A stretch of DNA of 11,462 bases, from the NCBI GenBank assembly GCA_031550615.1, contig JAVBOL010000039.1:1-11462 (forward strand), given 5' to 3'. A model generated the notes under the pieces. The model saw only the letters and a list, made by a program, of their open reading frames with translations. It was not told the origin of the DNA and searched no databases. This DNA comes from JAVBOW01 sp031550615 (GTDB taxonomy: Bacteria; Bacteroidota; Bacteroidia; Bacteroidales; Rikenellaceae). The position numbers and the translations under genes were made by a program. Shown in pieces: positions 6,487-11,462 of the stretch; position 1 is the first letter of the stretch, and every line of letters starts with the position of its first letter.

Positions 6487-9042
6487 CTACCGCGGGTCGA
6501 GGCTGTTGTCGATCAATGCCGACAGGGCCAGGTAGTGGGCGCGCGTGGTCGCACCTGAGGCTGCGGCCCTGGATTTGATCTCTCGGTTCAGGTCGATGAG
6601 TTGTGCGCGGGCCAGGCGGGGCGCGTCTGAGGGCGGGGCCGAGTTCACGGACTTCATCCCGGGCATGGCGGCGGGATCGGCGACGACCATGGAGATCAGC
6701 GCCTTGACGTATACCTCCTGGAGGTTGCGGCGGTAGAGGTCGGGAGTGGCCCCGGTCGTGAGCTCTGTCATGATCGACTTGCGCAGCGAGGCGAACAACT
6801 CGCCGGCGGTATAGGCGTTTTTACCCTCGAAGGCCTCGTAGTTGGACAGGCAGTCTATCGTTCTGCGGTTGAGTATTTTGTTAAGGATCGAAGCCTGTAT
6901 GGACGCGATACCCATTACGGGGTCTTTGGCCCCGGCGTCTATCAGCCGCGGGTCGACGAGCCATTTCGGGGTGGTGAAAAGCTGCTTGCCGAGGAAATCA
7001 ACCGCCTGTCGCTGCAAAGCGGCGGGCACGAAAACCTTGGCTTTCCCCTCCGAATCGGAGGCTACCGGCGTGGTGTATACGCCGCCTATGTTGGTGGCCG
7101 CATGGCCCATATAGCGGGCGTATTGCGAAACGACCTGCGAGTAGAGGTCGCGTGCGTTGGAGTGGTCCTTGTTGGGCTGCTTCATCCAGTCGATGATATT
7201 CGGCACGATGCGTTGCAGGTTGAGTATGCCGTATGCGCCGGCTGTCATGGCGTTGTCGCCGAGGTCTTCATTCTGGTTGCGTGGATCGTACGGGTCGCTC
7301 TCCCCGCCGAAAGTGTAGCGCTTGTCTTCGGCGAGTTTATCCTCGATAAGTTTCCCGAGGTAGGTCTCCTCCTCTTCGGGGGTCTTGAACTGGGGCAGCC
7401 AGCGGTAGCCCCATTCGATGGCCCATTTGTCGTAAATGCCTATGCGGGGGAATATGCCGGCATCGCCGATATTGTCCTCGGGTTGCGCCACGTAATTGAA
7501 ACGGGCGTAATCCATTATCGAGGGGGTGTGGCCGTTTGCTTCGACCCATTCCTTGTCGCGCAGTTTCTCTACGGGGACGGTGGCCGAGGAGCCGAAGTTA
7601 TGCCTCAGCCCGAGCGTGTGGCCAACCTCGTGCGAGGAGACGAAACGGATCAGCTCGCCCATCAGCGAGTCTGGCAGCATGGCCTGGTGGGTACGTGGAT
7701 CGACTGCCCCGGCCTGTACGGTGTACCAGTGGCGCAGCGTTTCCATCACGTTGTGGTACCAGTTGATGTGCGTTTCGATGATCTCGCCGCTGCGGGGGTC
7801 GTGGATATGGGGGCCGCTGGCGTTGGCGATCTCCGAGGGCTTGTAGACCAGCACCGAATGGCGTGCGTCCTCCAGGCTCCAGGGCGCGTTTTGCGGAACC
7901 ACCTCGCCCCTTATGGCGTTTTTGAAACCGGCATGTTCGAATGCCGTCTGCCAGTCGTTGATGCCCTGGATAAGGTAGGGCACCCATTGCTTCGGGGTGG
8001 CCGGGTCGATATAGATCACGATAGGTTTGCGCGGCTCGACCAGCTCTCCGGCCAGGTATTTCTCCTCGTCCCCGGGCTTGGGCTCCATCCTCCAGCGCGT
8101 GATGCGGCCGCATCGTTCGATGCCCTGCGGATTGGCGCTGTAATCGGTGTAGCCGTAGGCGAAGTAGCCTACGCGCCCGTCGGCCAGGCGTGCCTTCATG
8201 GGCTCATTGGGCAGCAGCACCAACGAGGTGTTGAGCTCATAGGTCAGCGAGGGCGACGAGGCGTTGTACTCTGCTATCGCGCGTTGGTCGTTGGCTGGCG
8301 GTGCGCTGCGGGCGAAAGTCTTCAGAAACCGTATCTCGACGTTTTCCGGGAAGCTTTTGATCCCTATCACCACCGAGGCGTCGGCGATCACGGGCCCCGT
8401 CCTCGCATTCTTTTTGTAGGTCTCGTCGAAAGCGAACATGCCCCGGTCGGATTTCATGATATAGTCGGTCACGTCGATCACCACGTTGAGGTGCTTGCTG
8501 ACCGTATCCCTGTTATAGGCCTTAATGTCGAAAGACATCACCACGGGAGTCATATTGGCCTTGCTGACAGCTTTGGACATTTGCGAACTGTCCGAGGCGT
8601 AGTCGCCGTAATAAGGCTCGCAGATGAAGAGTTTGTGGTTGGGGGCGAGAAGGAACTGTATGACCTGTTCGTTGACCTGGTCGCCCGGATAGCCGGTCCT
8701 GGCTTTTGTGATCTCGGCGGGTGAGCGACGGATGCGTGTGACGGTCAGCAGGTCGCGCCCGGTGAGCGTGTCGGGTATCTCGAAATAGTAGCGGTCGCGA
8801 ATCACGTGTACCGTGATAAGCCCCGACATCGTCTTGGTGTCTTTTGTGATAAGTTGGCTGTAGGGCATGGGGCCGGTCGGCATAGCCTGTCTGCCTTGCG
8901 TCGCGCCGGGTGCCGGGGCCTGTGGGGCTGCCGCCGCCGGCTTGGCCGGTTCTTCCTTTTGCTTTTTTGCCATAACCGGCTGGAAAGCCAGTAAAACGGC
9001 CATTGAGATCAATAGCAGGGTTCTTTTGTTCGGTTGGGTCAT
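6487..9042 (-). CDS. Secreted zinc-dependent metalloprotease (DUF5117/DUF4953, metzincin type)
   Basis: The 851-residue protein starting MTQPNKRTLLL has a signal peptide (cleavage likely after VMA, residue 25) and an Ala/Pro-rich low-complexity linker to about residue 60. An N-terminal region at about 60-300 resembles the DUF5118/DUF5117 domains that precede the catalytic part in this Bacteroidetes family. The catalytic domain carries HEVGHTLGLRH with zinc ligands His471, His475 and His481 and catalytic Glu472. SIMDYARF follows, with Met510 as the probable Met-turn. Together these are the hallmark of metzincin proteases. An in-frame TTG at 9069 would add nine residues; the ATG at 9042 is preferred because the signal peptide follows directly. 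All key residues are intact. The natural substrate is unknown, and secretion to the periplasm or beyond is expected. It lies 101 bases downstream of the ECF sigma gene on the same strand, with no clear promoter or terminator between them. Confidence 0.88.
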   Translation of the reverse strand: MTQPNKRTLLLISMAVLLAFQPVMAKKQKEEPAKPAAAAPQAPAPGATQGRQAMPTGPMPYSQLITKDTKTMSGLITVHVIRDRYYFEIPDTLTGRDLLTVTRIRRSPAEITKARTGYPGDQVNEQVIQFLLAPNHKLFICEPYYGDYASDSSQMSKAVSKANMTPVVMSFDIKAYNRDTVSKHLNVVIDVTDYIMKSDRGMFAFDETYKKNARTGPVIADASVVIGIKSFPENVEIRFLKTFARSAPPANDQRAIAEYNASSPSLTYELNTSLVLLPNEPMKARLADGRVGYFAYGYTDYSANPQGIERCGRITRWRMEPKPGDEEKYLAGELVEPRKPIVIYIDPATPKQWVPYLIQGINDWQTAFEHAGFKNAIRGEVVPQNAPWSLEDARHSVLVYKPSEIANASGPHIHDPRSGEIIETHINWYHNVMETLRHWYTVQAGAVDPRTHQAMLPDSLMGELIRFVSSHEVGHTLGLRHNFGSSATVPVEKLRDKEWVEANGHTPSIMDYARFNYVAQPEDNIGDAGIFPRIGIYDKWAIEWGYRWLPQFKTPEEEETYLGKLIEDKLAEDKRYTFGGESDPYDPRNQNEDLGDNAMTAGAYGILNLQRIVPNIIDWMKQPNKDHSNARDLYSQVVSQYARYMGHAATNIGGVYTTPVASDSEGKAKVFVPAALQRQAVDFLGKQLFTTPKWLVDPRLIDAGAKDPVMGIASIQASILNKILNRRTIDCLSNYEAFEGKNAYTAGELFASLRKSIMTELTTGATPDLYRRNLQEVYVKALISMVVADPAAMPGMKSVNSAPPSDAPRLARAQLIDLNREIKSRAAASGATTRAHYLALSALIDNSLDPR

Positions 9043-9143
9043 CGTGGGTTTGGTTTTAGTTTTTCTCAACGATCAATGGCCACGCCACATTACGGATGAT
9101 ACTAAAATACACCGATCCCTCCCGAAAAGGTAGGTGCCCCGGG

Positions 9144-9680
9144 CTAATCCTCTAATTTTTTGCGCAGTTCGCGGTATGCCCGCACCACATGGAATTTGAC
9201 GGTGTTGACCGAAATGGCCATCTCCTCGGCGATCTCCTTGTAGCGCTTCCCCTCCAGGCAGCTCATGGTGAATACGGCGCGGCATTGCGGGGAGAGGTCT
9301 GAAAGCGCCTCGCGCACCTTTCTGACTTTGCGCTCCTCCTCTTCCACGTCCCAGGGAGGCTCGTTCATGGTATATTCTATGAATTCGGTCAGGGCCTTGC
9401 TGTTACGGCGCTGTACGGCCTGGTGGCGCAGCACGTTCAGGGCGCGGTAGCGCACCGAAGCGAAAAGGTAGTAACGGGACAGGACCAGCGAAGAGTCGCG
9501 CGCATTTTCCATCAGGTTGACGAAGATATCCTGGGTGACGTCCTCGGCAAGGACGTAATCCCCCAGAAAGGAGTATGCGTAATCGCACAACTGGACGTAA
9601 TTTGTCCTGAAAAGCGACTCCAGATCGGTCGCAACCTCCTTGTTGTCAGTCCTTTTTTTACCGTTCCCTTGATTCGTCAT
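9144..9680 (-). CDS. ECF RNA polymerase sigma factor (FecI-like, Bacteroidetes family)
   Basis: This 178-residue protein directs RNA polymerase to promoters of a signal-controlled gene set. It has only the two conserved sigma-70 regions of ECF factors. Region 2 covers about residues 22-85, including FLGDYVLAEDVTQDIFVNLM and YLFASVRYRALNVLR. Region 4 covers about 120-175, including LSDLSPQCRAVFTMSCLEGKR, with a helix-turn-helix in YKEIAEEMAISVNTVKFHVV. The pattern matches the large Bacteroidetes FecI-like group that pairs with FecR anti-sigma factors. An in-frame GTG at 9713 would add eleven residues, but a perfect -7 promoter element lies between it and the ATG at 9680, so the ATG is preferred. 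The fecR-like gene starts 150 bases away on the opposite strand, an arrangement different from the usual co-directional sigma-anti-sigma operon. Confidence 0.92.
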   Translation of the reverse strand: MTNQGNGKKRTDNKEVATDLESLFRTNYVQLCDYAYSFLGDYVLAEDVTQDIFVNLMENARDSSLVLSRYYLFASVRYRALNVLRHQAVQRRNSKALTEFIEYTMNEPPWDVEEEERKVRKVREALSDLSPQCRAVFTMSCLEGKRYKEIAEEMAISVNTVKFHVVRAYRELRKKLED

Positions 9681-9685
9681 CGCTG

Positions 9686-9716
9686 CAAAAATACTAAAAA
9701 GCCTAATTTTCACACA
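9686..9716 (-). promoter_or_regulatory. Promoter of the sigma factor gene, nearly leaderless
   Basis: The minus strand has a perfect -7 element TATTTTTG (9693-9686) only five bases before the sigma-factor ATG at 9680. Nineteen bases upstream is TGTG (9716-9713), a weak match to the -33 TTTG, within a short palindrome ACACGTGT (9714-9721). With normal start-site spacing the mRNA leader would be about 0-4 bases. Confidence 0.5.
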
Positions 9717-9830
9717 CGTGTTGTTGAATTTTTTATGTAAATGTGAAAAAAATATTATTCGGTCCCCCTATCCATTTTCCACTATTGCGTGTTTTAATTA
9801 TAGCCTTGCAGATAAAAGGGCGGAAATCTT

Positions 9831-10976
9831 ATGCATTTGAATAAAATCCAGTCGTGGGAATACATCGCCGGGTTGTGGCGCGGACGGAACGATATGCCGT
9901 CGCAGCCCGATATTGAAAAAAACGCGGAAACGCAGCAGATGTTGCGTGAACAGTTTATTTTCAGCCGCGCCATGCGTGCCGGCGAACATGAATACGACCT
10001 GGGCGATGCATGGAGGCGGATCGTGGCGCGTCGCCGCAGGGCGATCTTCCGTCGGGTGGTCCGCTATGCCGCCGTGGTGGCGTTAATACTGGCAGGATGG
10101 TCCGTGTGGCTGTTGCTGGACGGCGAGAGCTCCTCGCTGCAGACGGCTGAAACCATACAGATCGCCCCAGGATTCCAACAGGCTAAACTCGTGCTTTCCG
10201 ACGGCAAGTCCATAGCGCTCGCTGGCGGTGACGCCAACGACCAACTGCGCATGGCCGGCGCATCGTTCGAGAACGCCGAGGGTTCGCTGCGCCAGACGCA
10301 GGACGCGGGGCAAAAGTCCGCTGCCGGGCAGAAGTACAGCATGCTGGTCGTACCCAAGTGCGGCGAATACCACCTCGAACTGGCGGACGGGACCCACATC
10401 TGGCTCAACTCCGAGACGACGTTGCGGTTTCCCGAGCGTTTCGACGGCCCGGTAAGGGAGGTCTACCTCGACGGAGAGGCCTACTTCAAGGTGGCCCACG
10501 ACGCATCGCGGCCATTCGTGGTGCGGATAGGGGAGGAGCGGATCAAGGTGCTCGGCACGTCTTTCAACCTGTGCGCCTACGGGGATGAGACACTCTGGCA
10601 AACTACCCTGGTCGAAGGCAGCATCATGTTCGGCGACGACATCCGCCTGGCGCCTAACGAGCAACTGACCCTGAACCGCAGTACAGGGGCCAGGCAGAAA
10701 CAGCGGATCGAGGAGGGCGTCTCGGATATCACGGCATGGGTGGAAGGGCTGTATCATTTCGAGTCGTCGACCTTCGAATCGGTCATGAAGAAACTGGAGC
10801 GGTGGTACGATTTCCAGATCGTCTATACCGACGAGAGGATCCGCCAGATGCGTTTCACGGGCCTGGTGGACAAGCATGAAAACATCTCCAGGATGCTTTC
10901 GAGAATGGAATCTACGACCGACCTGAAGTTTACCGTCGAAGGTAGGGTGATCACGGCAAGCACGACGCCCGGATAA
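9831..10976 (+). CDS. FecR-family anti-sigma factor
   Basis: The 381-residue protein is a single-pass inner-membrane anti-sigma factor that holds the partner ECF sigma factor in the cytoplasm and receives the signal from a TonB receptor in the periplasm. A basic cytoplasmic segment (about 61-77, rich in Arg) leads into one membrane helix at about 78-97. The periplasmic part has a lead-in segment QIAPGFQQAKLVLSDGKSIAL (about 110-130). The FecR domain proper follows at about 171-270, with LADGTHIWLNSETTLRFP, LDGEAYFKVAHD and VLGTSFNL. A C-terminal DUF4974-like domain covers about 305-378 (FESVMKKLERWYDFQIVY, MRFTGLVDKHENISRML). One oddity is Cys177 in VPKCGEY, where a Gly is usual. The receptor gene follows after 64 bases, so the two are likely one operon. 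Start ATG 9831 is plausible; Met22 is an alternative. Confidence 0.92.
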   Translation: MHLNKIQSWEYIAGLWRGRNDMPSQPDIEKNAETQQMLREQFIFSRAMRAGEHEYDLGDAWRRIVARRRRAIFRRVVRYAAVVALILAGWSVWLLLDGESSSLQTAETIQIAPGFQQAKLVLSDGKSIALAGGDANDQLRMAGASFENAEGSLRQTQDAGQKSAAGQKYSMLVVPKCGEYHLELADGTHIWLNSETTLRFPERFDGPVREVYLDGEAYFKVAHDASRPFVVRIGEERIKVLGTSFNLCAYGDETLWQTTLVEGSIMFGDDIRLAPNEQLTLNRSTGARQKQRIEEGVSDITAWVEGLYHFESSTFESVMKKLERWYDFQIVYTDERIRQMRFTGLVDKHENISRMLSRMESTTDLKFTVEGRVITASTTPG

Positions 10977-11040
10977 CACACCGAGCGTAGAGGGACACTG
11001 AAAGGAAGAGAAAGAGAAGAGAACGCCTAAACGAGAATTT

Positions 11041-11462
11041 ATGAGGACACATTACCCCGAGAGTTTGTTACACAAGTTTTCCGGTGCCGTCATGTACGGC
11101 GCGGCGCTGGTTTTGATGGGGCTGTTGCTGCTGCCGGGACGGGCGGCGGCCCAGTCCGCCGCTTCGCAGGATAAGATCGTCCTGCCGTCCAAAACAATGA
11201 CCATCAAGTCTATCTTTGCCGAGATCACCCGGCAGAAACAATACAATTTCTTCTACAGCAACGACGAACTGTCCGTCGACACGCGGGTGACGCTGCCCTC
11301 GACCTCGATGGAACTCAACGAACTGCTCCGCGCGACGCTGGGCGGTAAATTCACATATCGTATAAATGGCAATACGATAGTCATTTCTCCCCTGGGACCC
11401 ACGACATGGGGGGGGACCGGCCGGCCAGGGCGGGCGAGCCGCCGAGCGCCGGCGAGGAACGG
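11041..11462 (+). CDS. TonB-dependent (SusC/FecA-like) outer-membrane receptor with STN signalling domain, N-terminal part
   Basis: The gene starts at ATG 11041 behind a purine-rich stretch (AAAGGAAGAGAAAGAGAAG) and runs off the right edge. A signal peptide with hydrophobic core at about 19-31 ends in GRAAA before Gln38. Residues about 45-115 form an STN domain (SIFAEITRQKQYNFFYSNDEL, then MELNELLRATLGG and INGNTIVIS), the periplasmic domain by which signalling TonB receptors contact FecR proteins. The plug and barrel regions lie outside the window. After the STN domain an eight-G run (11408-11415) is followed by an Arg-rich translation in this frame, whereas one extra G would give a more normal coding sequence. 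The gene may therefore be frameshifted, phase-variable or mis-sequenced here. Assignment as a SusC-type receptor rests on the STN domain, the signal peptide and the fecR context. Confidence 0.78.
   Translation, partial: MRTHYPESLLHKFSGAVMYGAALVLMGLLLLPGRAAAQSAASQDKIVLPSKTMTIKSIFAEITRQKQYNFFYSNDELSVDTRVTLPSTSMELNELLRATLGGKFTYRINGNTIVISPLGPTTWGGTGRPGRASRRAPARN
11408..11415 (+). repeat. G8 homopolymer run in the receptor gene
   Basis: Eight consecutive G residues lie just after the STN-coding region. Runs of this kind are prone to slipped-strand changes and to sequencing errors. Codon composition downstream looks more natural in the frame that one added G would open. See the separate finding. 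Confidence 0.7.

Noticed and set aside
7102..8724. 540-codon open frame on the plus strand opposite the metalloprotease
   Set aside because: Antisense shadow of a gene with intact catalytic motifs; no promoter or recognisable domain on the plus strand.
9043..9069. Upstream TTG start of the metalloprotease
   Set aside because: It would put nine basic residues before a normal signal peptide; the ATG at 9042 is simpler and directly precedes it.
9102..9109. TATTTTAG as a -7 element for the metalloprotease
   Set aside because: One mismatch in the conserved TTTG and no -33 box at the expected distance.
9707..9749. Inverted repeat TTTTCACA/TGTGAAAA in the divergent sigma/fecR region
   Set aside because: Eight-base AT-rich arms separated by 27 bases could easily arise by chance; too weak to call an operator.
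9801..9808. TAGCCTTG as a -7 element for the fecR-like gene
   Set aside because: One mismatch and no TTTG 18-20 bases upstream; the promoter of fecR remains undefined and may depend on an alternative sigma factor.

Overview
The window looks like chromosomal DNA from a GC-rich member of the Bacteroidales. Alistipes or another Rikenellaceae is my best guess, made by eye from GC content and family composition, not from a search. Support for the phylum: a fused nuoCD with no nuoEFG between nuoD and nuoH; a FecI-type sigma factor, FecR anti-sigma and a TonB-dependent receptor with an STN domain side by side; an LruC-type lipoprotein; a DUF5117/DUF4953-type metzincin; and promoters of the Bacteroidetes form TTTG-N18/19-TAnnTTTG with few Shine-Dalgarno sequences.

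Layout. Positions 1-3034 (minus strand) hold the start of a complex I operon, nuoA-nuoB-nuoCD-nuoH, tightly overlapping, with nuoH cut by the left edge. Positions 3183-4412 (minus) encode a CPA2-type cation:proton antiporter with a near-ideal promoter overlapped by a perfect palindrome. Positions 4545-5126 (minus) encode a small outer-membrane beta-barrel with its own promoter and terminator. Positions 5247-6317 (minus) encode an LruC/DUF4842-domain lipoprotein, also a self-contained unit. Positions 6487-9042 (minus) encode a secreted zinc metalloprotease, followed by a very long perfect-stem terminator. Positions 9144-9680 (minus) encode an ECF sigma factor. The strand then switches: a FecR-type anti-sigma (9831-10976) and the start of a SusC/FecA-like TonB receptor with an N-terminal STN signalling domain (11041 to the right edge) lie on the plus strand.

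How the genes work together. Complex I pumps protons using quinone as acceptor, and the antiporter beside it would use or balance the resulting ion gradients. The sigma factor, FecR protein and STN receptor form a trans-envelope signalling relay: ligand at the outer-membrane receptor is sensed by the periplasmic part of FecR, which controls the cytoplasmic sigma factor. The sigma gene is divergent from fecR-receptor rather than upstream in the same operon, which is less usual. No mobile element, CRISPR array, tRNA or rRNA was seen. All gaps between genes are shorter than 300 bases and are covered by the promoter and terminator entries.

I did not find a clearly new biological system. The points most worth a second look are the palindromes inside two promoters, the G8 run that appears to shift the receptor's reading frame, the nearly leaderless sigma-factor promoter, and the divergent sigma/anti-sigma arrangement.
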